Assembly (NCBI GenBank): GCA_947474565.1
Contig: CANJIS010000020.1
Location: forward strand, 1-37,686
Length of the DNA: 37,686 bases
Origin: Alphaproteobacteria bacterium
Lineage (GTDB): Bacteria; Pseudomonadota; Alphaproteobacteria; Micropepsales; Micropepsaceae
Reading direction: 5' to 3'
Below, piece by piece: positions 16,507 to 24,263 of this stretch; positions within the stretch are counted from its first letter, which is position 1; each line of letters opens with the position of its first letter. Position numbers and translations under genes: made by a program. Below the pieces are notes generated by a model, which saw only the letters and a program-made list of their open reading frames with translations, was not told the DNA's origin and ran no database searches.

Positions 16507-17659
16507 CCGCGACGACGACAAGCCCGACACCAAAGCCGTTTCCGCCGGGCGGATGAGCAAGGCGCATTTCGGCATGGTCAACACGCCGGTCTATCGCGCC
16601 TCCACCGTTCTGTTTCCCGATCTTCACACCATGGAGAGCCACACCCAGGAATATCATTATGGGCGGCGCGGCACGCCATCGTCCCGCAGCCTGGAAGAAG
16701 CGCTTTGCGCGCTGGAAGGTGGCGCGCGCACCGTGCTGGTGCCGTCGGGGCTGAATGCCTGCGCCACCGCCATCCTGGCCGTAATGGGCGCGGGCGATCA
16801 TCTGTTGATGGTGGATTCGGTTTACGAACCGACCCGGATTTTCTGCGACCGCGAACTGAGCCGCTTTGGCGTGGAGACGACTTACTATCCGCCCACCGCC
16901 GATATTGGGCCGTACCTGAAATCCAACACCAAAGCGGTGTTTTGCGAAAGCCCCGGCTCACTGACCTTCGAGGTGCAGGACATTCCCGCACTCGCGCAGA
17001 AGGCGCATGCGGCTGGCGCCTCCGTGCTGATGGACAATACCTGGGCGACGCCGCTGCTGTTTGCCGCCATCGCCCACGGCGTCGATCTGTCGATCCAGGC
17101 GGTGACCAAATATATCGGCGGCCATGCCGACCTGATGATGGGCGCCATCACGGCCAATGAATCTCACGCCAAAAGGCTGGAGCAATTCCACGGCACCAGC
17201 GGTCTGTTCTCCAGCGGCGACGATATGTTCCTGGCGCTGCGGGGCCTTCGCACGCTTCCGGTGCGTCTCAGGCGTCATGCCGAAACCGCCATGCGCTTGT
17301 CGCTTTGGTTGAAAGAGCGGCCGGAGGTAACGCGGGTGCTCAATCCCGCCCTGCCCGATGATCCCGGCCACGCCCTGTGGAAACGCGATTTCAAGGGCGC
17401 CAATGGCCTGCTGAGCTTTGAACTGAAGCCCGTCTCCAAAACGGCGCTGGCCGCCTTCATGGACGGATTTTCCCATTTTGGGCTGGGCTGGTCCTGGGGC
17501 GGATTTGAAAGTCTGATCGTTCCGTCCCATATCAAGCGAACTGTCACGCCGTTCCGGGCTGAAGGTCAGGTCCTGCGCATCCAGGCCGGTCTGGAGGATG
17601 CGGGGGACCTGATCGCCGACCTGGAAATTGCCTTTGAGCGCCTGGAACAGAAAAAATGA
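16499..17659 (+). CDS. metC: Cystathionine beta-lyase
   Basis: A 386-residue Cys/Met-metabolism PLP enzyme (fold type I). Lys204 in QAVTKYIGGHADLMMG is the PLP lysine, Asp179 (LMDNTWATP) contacts the pyridine nitrogen, and YHYGRRGTPSS (52-62) supplies the Tyr and Arg that bind PLP phosphate from the partner subunit. The bacterial beta-lyase type is favoured over gamma-synthase by the YGRRGTPT-like motif and WGGFESL near the end. It splits cystathionine into homocysteine, pyruvate and ammonia, and may also degrade cysteine. It overlaps POT (8 nt) and hisI (ATGA). Together with cysK and the sulfurtransferase, it makes this a sulfur amino acid operon. Confidence 0.92.
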   Translation: MTDRDDDKPDTKAVSAGRMSKAHFGMVNTPVYRASTVLFPDLHTMESHTQEYHYGRRGTPSSRSLEEALCALEGGARTVLVPSGLNACATAILAVMGAGDHLLMVDSVYEPTRIFCDRELSRFGVETTYYPPTADIGPYLKSNTKAVFCESPGSLTFEVQDIPALAQKAHAAGASVLMDNTWATPLLFAAIAHGVDLSIQAVTKYIGGHADLMMGAITANESHAKRLEQFHGTSGLFSSGDDMFLALRGLRTLPVRLRRHAETAMRLSLWLKERPEVTRVLNPALPDDPGHALWKRDFKGANGLLSFELKPVSKTALAAFMDGFSHFGLGWSWGGFESLIVPSHIKRTVTPFRAEGQVLRIQAGLEDAGDLIADLEIAFERLEQKK

Positions 17660-17997
17660 GCGAACAGCTGAGCCACGCCGCTTTCCTTGCAGCGGTCAAA
17701 TTCGACGAAAAGGGTCTGATGCCGGTGATCGCCCAGAGCCATGCCACCGGCCAGGTGCTGATGTTCGCCTGGATGACCAAAGAGACGCTGGAGCATACCC
17801 TTTCCAGCGGTGAGGTTACCTATTGGTCCCGCTCCCGCCAGAAAGTCTGGAAGAAGGGCGAAACCAGCGGCCACACCCAGCGGCTGGTAGACGCCTTTGT
17901 GGACTGCGACGGCGACGTTCTGCTCCTCAAAGTGGACCAGTTGGGGCCCGCCTGCCACACCGGGGCGCCTTCCTGCTTCTTCCGCCAATTGAAGTGA
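17656..17997 (+). CDS. hisI: Phosphoribosyl-AMP cyclohydrolase
   Basis: A 113-residue protein catalysing the third step of histidine synthesis (hydrolytic opening of the adenine ring of PR-AMP). Family motifs are complete: FAWMTKETLEHTL, YWSRSRQKVWKKGETSGHTQ (56-75), metal-binding DCDGD (83-87) and Zn ligands Cys100 and Cys107 (GPACHTGAPSC). It is the single-domain HisI, without the HisE part found fused in enterobacteria. It overlaps metC by ATGA and is separated from other his genes, at least within this window; scattered his genes are common in alphaproteobacteria. It appears to be the last gene of the long rightward block. Confidence 0.96.
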   Translation: MSEQLSHAAFLAAVKFDEKGLMPVIAQSHATGQVLMFAWMTKETLEHTLSSGEVTYWSRSRQKVWKKGETSGHTQRLVDAFVDCDGDVLLLKVDQLGPACHTGAPSCFFRQLK

Positions 17998-18062
17998 AGC
18001 CGAAAGACCTGTTTGCGCGCTATATTGGCTGAGGACTCGCCGATATTGGGCCTTAAGGACGC

Positions 18063-19928
18063 ATGGCCGATCTGAAAGTTTCACCGCCCAATCCGGATTC
18101 CCTGACCCGGAAATTCATGACCTCCGTGATCTTCACGGTGGTGGTGGCGGGAATCTATGTCGGCCGCGAAGTGCTGATGCCGCTGGCGCTGTCGGTGCTG
18201 ATGTCCTTCGCCCTCGCCCCGGTGGTGGGAATATTGCGCAAGGTCCGCCTGGGCCATGTGCCGTCCGTGCTGCTTGCCCTTACCTTTGCCCTGGTGCTGA
18301 TCGCGGGCATCGGCACCTTTGTCGGCTCTCAGGTCGCGGGTCTGGCCAGTTCCATTCCCAGCTATCAGAACAATATCTCCCGCAAGATCGTCTCGCTGCG
18401 CGGCACGGCTGATGGCGGCACCCTCACCAGACTGAACCGCACCATCGAAGCGGTGGGCGAAGCGATCAGCGGACGCGACCGTCCCTCTACTGTGGCCGCC
18501 GGAACGCCGACCGATGAGACGCCCGTGCCCGTGGTGGTGCAACGCCAGACCGTGGCGCCATGGGAACTGGCCGGCAGCATTCTGGGACCGCTGCTGGAAC
18601 CGCTCGCCATGGTGGCGCTGGTGCTGGTGTTTGTCGGTTTTATTCTTTTGCAGAAGGACGATCTGCGCGACCGCTTTATCCGGCTGGCGGGTTCGGGCGA
18701 TATGCAGCGCACCACCGTGGCGCTGGATGAAGCGGCTTCGCGGCTGGCGCGCTACCTGTCCTTGCAGACCGCGATCAATGCCGGGTTCGGCCTGATTATC
18801 GGGATCGGTCTTTTTATAATCGGAATTCCCAATCCCGGCCTGTGGGGCCTGATCGGAATGCTGTTCCGGTTCGTGCCGTATATTGGCGTGCCGATTGCGT
18901 TCCTGTTTCCCGCTGTCCTGGCTCTGGCAGTGGATCCCGGCTGGCAGATGCTGGTGTGGGTCGGCGCGCTCTATGGCGTGATCGAAGCCATTATCGGCCA
19001 GGCAATCGAGCCTTTCGTGTATGGCCGCAGCATGGGCCTGTCGCCGGTTGCGGTTTTGGTGGCGGCGGTGTTCTGGACGCTGCTGTGGGGGCCGGTGGGA
19101 CTTCTGCTCTCCACCACCCTCACCATGTGCTTTGTGGTGCTGGGACGGCATATCGACGATCTGAAATTCCTGGATGTGATACTGGGCGATCAGCCGGCGC
19201 TGGCGATGGATGAAAGTCTGTATCTGCGCATGCTGGCAGACGATCCCGATGATGCCACCCAGGATGCCGAGGAATTCCTGCGCGAACATTCCCTGTCGGT
19301 CTATTACGATGAAGTGGCGGCGCGCGCCCTGATGCTGGCGCAAGCAGACGTCAACCGCGGCGTGCTCGCCCCCTTGCGCCAGACCCGCATCCGCGACGCC
19401 ATCAAGGGCCTAATTGAAAATCTGTCCGACCGCAAAGACCGCGGCGCGGCCCAGGCGATGGCCGAGCTGCCGGCAGACTGGCGCAACATGCCGGTGATGT
19501 GCGTCGCCGGTCGCGGCCCGCTTGATGAAGCCGCCGCGCTTTTGCTGGTGGACATGCTGGCCAAGCATGGCGTCGCCGCGCGGGTGATCTCGTTCGATGA
19601 AGCCTCGTCGGCGCAGGTCAACGATCTGGATGTGGACGGCGTGCGGCTGGCTTGCGTCTCTTACCTAGAGCCCGGCACTTACAAGAATGCCCGTTATCAG
19701 GTGCGCCGCTTGCGCAAGCGCATGCCGGACGTGCCGGTGATCGCGCTGTTCTGGGGTATCGGCTCGGATCATTCGCGTTATCTCGATAGCGTCGAAGCCA
19801 CCGAATCCGATTTGGTCACAACGGGCCTGAAGGAAACCATCCATCATGTGCTGGCCTTCGCCCGGCGCGCCGGATCGAATCCGCCCCAGCCCTTGCGCGA
19901 AACCCCACAAGGCGTGCTGCAGGTTTAG
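18063..19928 (+). CDS. AI-2E/PerM-family permease with extra C-terminal domain
   Basis: A 621-residue protein. Residues 18-370 form the AI-2E (PerM/TqsA-like) membrane domain: paired N-terminal helices (18-58), a third at 66-86, a soluble segment (95-165), and the conserved block IGIPNPGLWGLIGMLFRFVPYIGVPIAF (254-280) with EPFVYGRSMGLSPVAVLVAAVFW (316-338). The family exports small molecules or acts as a Na+/H+ antiporter; the substrate is unknown. Residues about 380-621 are a soluble extension not found in E. coli homologues: a helical part, then an alternating beta/alpha region (MPVMCVAGRGPLDEAA near 488; DVPVIALFWGIGSD near 557) that resembles a Rossmann- or flavodoxin-like module. AAGGA lies 4 nt before ATG. 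It is probably transcribed alone or from the hisI side. Confidence 0.85.
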   Translation: MADLKVSPPNPDSLTRKFMTSVIFTVVVAGIYVGREVLMPLALSVLMSFALAPVVGILRKVRLGHVPSVLLALTFALVLIAGIGTFVGSQVAGLASSIPSYQNNISRKIVSLRGTADGGTLTRLNRTIEAVGEAISGRDRPSTVAAGTPTDETPVPVVVQRQTVAPWELAGSILGPLLEPLAMVALVLVFVGFILLQKDDLRDRFIRLAGSGDMQRTTVALDEAASRLARYLSLQTAINAGFGLIIGIGLFIIGIPNPGLWGLIGMLFRFVPYIGVPIAFLFPAVLALAVDPGWQMLVWVGALYGVIEAIIGQAIEPFVYGRSMGLSPVAVLVAAVFWTLLWGPVGLLLSTTLTMCFVVLGRHIDDLKFLDVILGDQPALAMDESLYLRMLADDPDDATQDAEEFLREHSLSVYYDEVAARALMLAQADVNRGVLAPLRQTRIRDAIKGLIENLSDRKDRGAAQAMAELPADWRNMPVMCVAGRGPLDEAAALLLVDMLAKHGVAARVISFDEASSAQVNDLDVDGVRLACVSYLEPGTYKNARYQVRRLRKRMPDVPVIALFWGIGSDHSRYLDSVEATESDLVTTGLKETIHHVLAFARRAGSNPPQPLRETPQGVLQV

Positions 19929-20062
19929 GCACGTCTTCCTCTTCGCAACTGCGGTGTAAGCGCCTGTTTTCAAGGGTTTACTGCGCTTGCCCTTTGCTTG
20001 AAAGCCTCATTTCCCGGTGTTACCGTCGCGCCAATTATAAAAAACCCTTGGGAGGAATTTTC

Positions 20063-20743
20063 ATGAAAAGAACTGCATTCAAATTGTTGCTTGCCGCCGC
20101 GATCATCACGCCCGTGGCCGTGTACGCCCAGACGCCCCTTCCCCAGTTTCGGCCGGGTAATCCCCAGACCGCGACCTTGCTGACCAGAGAAGAGATCGAG
20201 GCCATCAACAAGACCGAACAGACCCAGCAGACCCGCGACGAGAACGCCATTGTGGTGGATATCGGCGACAAGTGGAGCATGGAAGTCGGCGTCGTTCATC
20301 GCAAATCCACCCGCAACCCGCCCCCGCCGGCGGCTGGTGGCGGCGGCGCATCAGCGGCTGCCACGCGCGCTCCCTGCGGCGAGCAGATGGCCAACCCTCC
20401 GGCCGACGCCATGAAGGGCGCCCTGTCGCATGACAACCAGACCGAGGGTTACTACATCATCTCGGGCGGTGGCACCGGCTTCATTGACGGCAAGCTGATC
20501 AACGGCCGTCACAGCACGGAAAACCCCGATCTCGGCCCGAATGGTCCGAGCTGCGGCGGCGGCGTCTCCATCGGCTCGCGCAAGGTTGAGCTGAAGGTCG
20601 GCGACGTGCTGATCGTCCCGCCAGGCGTGGTGCATGGCTGGGCCGATATCCCCGACCATGTCGACTATCTCAGCTTCCGCCCGTCGCATGACGTGATGAA
20701 GAATGGCACGGTGAACCCCACCATCGCCGGCATGCACAAGTAA
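20063..20743 (+). CDS. Exported cupin-domain protein
   Basis: A 226-residue protein. GGGAGGA lies just before ATG 20063, which begins a signal peptide (MKRTAFKLLL, cleavage after VYAQ or nearby). A Pro/Gly/Ala-rich linker (about 87-105) separates an N-terminal region from a beta-rich cupin-like domain (about 115-215), with EGYYIISGGGTGFIDGK and VGDVLIVPPGVVHGWADI, the latter matching cupin motif 2 (P-x-G-x-x-H). Only one clear His is seen, so metal binding is uncertain. Two Cys (near 108 and 168) might form a disulfide. The gene is monocistronic, followed 22 nt later by a strong terminator. Substrate or role unknown. Confidence 0.8.
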   Translation: MKRTAFKLLLAAAIITPVAVYAQTPLPQFRPGNPQTATLLTREEIEAINKTEQTQQTRDENAIVVDIGDKWSMEVGVVHRKSTRNPPPPAAGGGGASAAATRAPCGEQMANPPADAMKGALSHDNQTEGYYIISGGGTGFIDGKLINGRHSTENPDLGPNGPSCGGGVSIGSRKVELKVGDVLIVPPGVVHGWADIPDHVDYLSFRPSHDVMKNGTVNPTIAGMHK

Positions 20744-20765
20744 GCAAGGCATACGGAATCAAGAG

Positions 20766-20794
20766 AGCCCCGGTCAAAAGACCGGGGCTTTTTT
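20766..20794 (+). terminator. Rho-independent terminator of the cupin gene
   Basis: AGCCCCGGTC (20766-20775) and GACCGGGGCT (20780-20789) form a perfect 10-bp stem with an AAAA loop, followed by six T. It lies 22 nt after the cupin stop. A near-identical stem ends the next gene. Confidence 0.95.
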
Positions 20795-21002
20795 GTTCGC
20801 GCCGTAAAGTTGCGGATGTAAACCAGCGTATCAAAATGTCGTGGGCCGAAATTTTTCTTCGGGAATTCAGATATTTATTAAACTCGGTAAAAAATCGCGC
20901 TTGTTCCCTTTTCCAAGTGGCGTTACGGGAGCCGCCTGTTGCGTATCAAAAGAATAAACCGGGGTACCCGGAAAAAAAACGCAATTTCCAAAGGGGATAT
21001 TC

Positions 21003-21650
21003 ATGAAAAACATTCTCACTACCGTGAGCGCTGCCGCCATTGCGGCTGTCGCTTTTTCCGCCCCCGCTTAAGCGGAAGGCACGTATTTCGAACTGAACGC
21101 CGGTCCGACTTTCTCGTTGGGCAGCATCGGCGCCACCACCTTGGGTTCGGTCTCGATCGGCACCGACACCGGCTATAATTTCGGTGGCGGTTTCGGCACC
21201 ACTGTCAGCTTCCTTCCGGAATCCTGGACGTTGGGCGCACAGGTTCTCTACACCTCGTCCGGCATCAGCACTGTCGGCGCCGCCGCGGTGACGGGCGGTA
21301 GCCTGGACAATTCCACACTCAGCGTAATGGGCGTGGTCAACTACCACTTCGATACCGGTTCGGATCTCGGCCTCTATGTCGGTGGCGGTCTGGGCATACT
21401 GCAGAAGGATCTGTCGGCCACCCTCGCCGGTACCACCATCACGTTGTCGGATCGGCAATTCGGCTGGCAGGGTCAGGTGGGCATGGATTACCCGATCGCG
21501 GAAAACACCAAGCTGTTCGCGGAATACCGCTATCAGGGTTCCCTGGACTGGGACATCAACTTCCCGGCCGGCCTTGGCCTTCCGGTGGTTGCGATCTCCA
21601 TCAACCAGAACACGCACAACATCACGATGGGCATTCGCTTCGCGATGTAA
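21003..21650 (+). pseudogene. Outer-membrane beta-barrel protein interrupted by a stop at codon 23
   Basis: AAAGGGG lies upstream of ATG 21003, which starts a clean signal peptide (MKNILTTVSAAAIAAVAFSA-PA). Codon 23 (21069-21071) is TAA, exactly where cleavage would occur, and the same frame then continues with AEGTYFELNAGP for 192 more codons. The mature part has alternating strands (YNFGGGFGTTVSFLP, LGAQVLYTSSG, VVNYHFDTG, LFAEYRYQGS) and ends in a final strand NITMGIRFAM, as in 8-strand OmpA/OmpW-like barrels. One C-to-T change (CAA to TAA) would explain the stop. The rest shows no other damage, so it is a very recent mutation, a sequencing error, or is read through. A terminator follows at 21672. 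Confidence 0.8.
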
Positions 21651-21671
21651 TCTGCGGGCATGTATCTGTTC

Positions 21672-21701
21672 AGGCCCCGGTCGAAAGATCGGGGCCTTTT
21701 T
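21672..21701 (+). terminator. Rho-independent terminator of the beta-barrel gene
   Basis: AGGCCCCGGTC (21672-21682) pairs with GATCGGGGCCT (21687-21697), with one G-T wobble and a GAAA tetraloop, followed by a five-T run. It nearly repeats the terminator at 20766-20794. Confidence 0.93.
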
Positions 21702-21734
21702 CTTTGGCGATGTTGAAAATGTGACCCGGAAAAA

Positions 21735-21811
21735 TGGTGACCCCGGCTGGATTCGAACCAGCGACCGCCGGATTAGAAATCTGGTGCTCTATCCAACTGA
21801 GCTACGGAGTC
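21735..21811 (-). tRNA. tRNA-Arg (anticodon UCU)
   Basis: A 77-nt cloverleaf with encoded CCA. The acceptor is GACTCCG with CGGGGTC (one T-G pair), the D arm GCTC/GAGC, the T arm GCTGG-TTCGAAT-CCAGC. The anticodon loop TTTCTAA gives UCU. The anticodon stem CCAGA/TCCGG has an A-C mismatch at pair 29-41. Confidence 0.95.
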
Positions 21812-21928
21812 ACGCGGGGCATTCTAGGGAGAAGGGCTTAAATTCCTATCCCCCGCCACCCTGTGATGGCCCGGGGGTTTGTGACGACAGCGTACAAAAC
21901 GGGCGACCCAGGTGTCCTTCGCGCCTGT

Positions 21929-21966
21929 CCACCTGGATGGCCGACACTCCGGTCGGCCATGACAAG
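21929..21966. repeat. Dispersed palindromic unit, third copy
   Basis: CCACCTGGATGGCCGA and TCGGCCATGACAA repeat the pattern of unit 2 at 3850-3883. The arms are ATGGCCGA (21937-21944) and TCGGCCAT (21953-21960). The inner stem bases differ from the 3.8-kb copies but pairing is preserved. It lies just downstream of the stop of the NDUFS4-like gene. Confidence 0.7.
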
Positions 21967-21980
21967 TAAGGGTTGCAGAG

Positions 21981-22286
21981 TCAGTGCGACCAGGGCTGCT
22001 TGCGGTCGAAGCGGAAATTATCCGAATAGGACTTGGGTCTGGGCTTGGGATTGTGCGGCTCGAACACCTGATACGGAATGCCATGCTTTTCAGCATAGGC
22101 AACCGCTTCGTCGCTGCTATCAAATTCCAGCGCTACCTGCTGGCGCATATCCGCCGAACTGGTCCAGCCCATCAAGGGATCAGGCGTCTTCGGGCTTTCC
22201 GGCTCATATTCCAGCAGCCATAGCTTGGTGCGGGCCTTGCCCGACTGCATCGCATTCTTGGCCGGACGATAAATACGAGCACGCAT
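21981..22286 (-). CDS. NDUFS4-like NADH dehydrogenase (complex I) accessory subunit
   Basis: A 101-residue protein of the ETC complex I conserved-region family, related to the mitochondrial 18-kDa AQDQ subunit. It begins MRARIYRPAKNAMQSGKA, and has WLLEYEPESPKTPDPLMGWTSSADM (residues 23-47), LEFDSSDEAVAYAEKHGIPYQV (53-74) and the C-terminal SYSDNFRFDRKQPWSH (86-101), all diagnostic. Such subunits sit on the peripheral arm near the NADH module and occur in bacteria mainly among alphaproteobacteria. A good AGGAG site lies upstream. It stands alone, between tRNA-Pro and tRNA-Arg on the same strand, far from a nuo operon in this window. Confidence 0.93.
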   Translation of the reverse strand: MRARIYRPAKNAMQSGKARTKLWLLEYEPESPKTPDPLMGWTSSADMRQQVALEFDSSDEAVAYAEKHGIPYQVFEPHNPKPRPKSYSDNFRFDRKQPWSH

Positions 22287-22357
22287 AATTCATCTCCTAA
22301 CTATCAACTCGCTCTGCCGCGCCGCCCTGCATCCGCTGACGCGGCGGGCGGACTTGG

Positions 22358-22387
22358 CATTTGTTCTCGCGCTTGTGCGAGAACAAA

Positions 22388-22389
<2 letters not shown>
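22358..22389 (-). other. Perfect hairpin at the 3' end of tRNA-Pro
   Basis: CATTTGTTCTCGC (22358-22370) is the exact reverse complement of GCGAGAACAAATG (22377-22389), with a 6-nt loop. On the minus strand it starts inside the tRNA's CCA end. No T-run follows on that strand, so it is either an atypical terminator or a processing signal. Confidence 0.6.
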
Positions 22390-22464
<75 letters not shown>

Positions 22465-22554
22465 AATCTTAAGGCAAGCCAAGGCAAAAATCAGCCTGCC
22501 CCCGTGCCGCAGTGCTTACACGCTTGAGGGGCGGCGGGCAATAAAATCCAGGGC

Positions 22555-23358
22555 TTAGGGCGTTTTGTCCGTAAAATGCCCCGCAAAGATCATCGGCCAC
22601 ATCTTGCCGGTGACATAGAACAGCTTCTGGCCTGCGTCATAAGCGATACCGTTCAGAACCGCGTCGCCATCACTGTTGACCTGATCCCTTTCGCCTGGGC
22701 TCATCTGGTCCCAGAGGGCACGCATATCGGCTTCCGCCTCGATGCATCCGGATTGTGGATTGATCCGCACAATCGTCTTGGTCATCCAGATATTGGCGAA
22801 GACCCGGCCATCGACATATTCCAGCTCATTGAGCTGATCGACCGTATGCCTGCCATGCCAAACCGTCACGCTCTTGCTGACTTTGAACGTCGCCGGATCG
22901 GCGTAAAAAATGCGCGCACTGCCATCGCTGAAAATCAGGTCATGACCATCATTGGTAAGACCCCAGCCTTCCTGGCGGTTGGGCATGGTGCCGATCAGCT
23001 TGAAGTCGGCGTCGTAGACGAACACCAGCCGGTCCTGCCAGGTCAGCTGATAGATACGGCCGCCCAGGAAGGTCAGGCCCTCGCCGAAAAATTTTCGGCC
23101 ATCGTCATGGATCACGCTCACATGACCTTCAGGCGTAATCCGCATCAGCCGCGTGCCGCCGCCCATTGGGCCGGTGCTTTCGTAAAGATCGGAACCATGC
23201 ACCTCCAGTCCTTCGGTGAATCCGGTGGTGGAGCGGGTGATCTTCTTCTGGACTTCAAACGCCATCGGCTTGGGCGCGGCACAGCCAGGCGGCTGCTGCG
23301 CCTGGGCGCTGAACGCCCCGGCTAAAAAAACCGCAATAGAGAGGCCGAAAATTCGCAT
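22555..23358 (-). CDS. Glutaminyl-peptide cyclotransferase (plant-type Q cyclase)
   Basis: About 267 residues from ATG 23358, which begins a signal peptide (MRIFGLSIAVFLAGAFSAQA-QQ); an in-frame ATG at 23400 would put 14 residues ahead of it and is less likely. The mature part is a five-bladed propeller of the Glu_cyclase_2 family, with FTEGLEV, ESTG, GEGLTFLGGRIYQLTWQ, EGWGLTNDG, FSDGSARI and LNELEYVDG as the repeated blade motifs, ending VLNGIAYD...FYVTGK. It turns N-terminal glutamine of peptides into pyroglutamate. Periplasmic location is expected. It diverges from the two-component system at 23535 with about 175 bp between the starts. Confidence 0.92.
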   Translation of the reverse strand: MRIFGLSIAVFLAGAFSAQAQQPPGCAAPKPMAFEVQKKITRSTTGFTEGLEVHGSDLYESTGPMGGGTRLMRITPEGHVSVIHDDGRKFFGEGLTFLGGRIYQLTWQDRLVFVYDADFKLIGTMPNRQEGWGLTNDGHDLIFSDGSARIFYADPATFKVSKSVTVWHGRHTVDQLNELEYVDGRVFANIWMTKTIVRINPQSGCIEAEADMRALWDQMSPGERDQVNSDGDAVLNGIAYDAGQKLFYVTGKMWPMIFAGHFTDKTP

Positions 23359-23534
23359 GGAAGGCGAATATCTCACGGGCCGGGGCAAAAGCAATTCCAA
23401 GCAAAACAGCCCTTTTTAAGCGGCTTTGCGCTTTGGTTTTTGGGGCAAATGCCACAGAATAAGGGAGTCAGCGACACGGTTTGCGACAAATCCCTGTTTG
23501 CGCAGAGGATTTGGAAGACGGAAGAATTGCCTCC

Positions 23535-24263
23535 ATGACCAAAGACGACACCAAACCGCATGTCCTTCTGGTGGAAGATGCGCGCGACATCCGCGAGCCC
23601 CTTGCCCGCTATATGCGCGAGCATGACTATCGCGCCACCACGGCGCCGGACGCCGCCGCCGCCCGCAAAGTCATGAAAGCCTCTGCCATCGATCTGGTGG
23701 TGCTGGACATCATGATGCCCGGCGAAGACGGCTTGTCGCTGTGCCGCTCCATCCGCGAGGCCTCCCAGATTCCGGTTATCCTGCTCACCGCCCGCGGCGA
23801 AGAAGTGGACCGCATCATCGGCCTGGAAATGGGCGCCGACGATTACATCGCCAAGCCTTTCTCGCCGCGGGAATTGATCGCCCGCGTTACCGCCGTGCTT
23901 CGCCGCACCATGTCGCTGCCGCCGCGCCAGAAAGCGCCGGGCGCCGACCGCATTCGCTTTGGCGACTGGACCCTGGACACCGGCCAGCGCGAACTGATCG
24001 GCATTGACGGCGTGGCGCTGCCGCTTTCCAGCGGCGAATTCCGCCTGCTCAGCGCCCTGCTGGAACGCCCCAGGATCGCGCTGACCCGCAACCAGCTATT
24101 GGACCTGACCAAGGGCCGCGACGCCGACCTGTTTGATCGCTCGATCGACAATCACGTCAGCCGCCTCAGGAAAAAGATTGAGCCCGACCCCAAGAACCCG
24201 CGCTACATCAAGACGGTCTGGGGCGGCGGCTACATTTTCGCGATGGAGCCGGAACCGGCATGA
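23535..24263 (+). CDS. OmpR-family response regulator
   Basis: A 242-residue regulator. The receiver domain (8-125) has the acidic pair Glu14-Asp15, phosphoacceptor Asp58 (VVLDIMMPGEDG), Thr85 and Lys107 (AKPFSPREL). The C-terminal winged helix (about 138-238) has RIRFGDWTLDTGQREL, SSGEFRLLSALLERP and the recognition-helix region RSIDNHVSRLRKKIEPDP, followed by YIKTVWGGGYIF. It is closest in pattern to OmpR. ATG 23535 gives a start immediately before the receiver. It overlaps the kinase gene by ATGA, so the two form one unit. Target genes are not evident here. Confidence 0.95.
   Translation: MTKDDTKPHVLLVEDARDIREPLARYMREHDYRATTAPDAAAARKVMKASAIDLVVLDIMMPGEDGLSLCRSIREASQIPVILLTARGEEVDRIIGLEMGADDYIAKPFSPRELIARVTAVLRRTMSLPPRQKAPGADRIRFGDWTLDTGQRELIGIDGVALPLSSGEFRLLSALLERPRIALTRNQLLDLTKGRDADLFDRSIDNHVSRLRKKIEPDPKNPRYIKTVWGGGYIFAMEPEPA

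Noticed and set aside
18081-19343. A 420-codon minus-strand frame under the AI-2E permease gene
   Set aside because: The product is dominated by His, Gln and Arg, typical of the antisense of a membrane-protein gene, with no domain or ribosome site.
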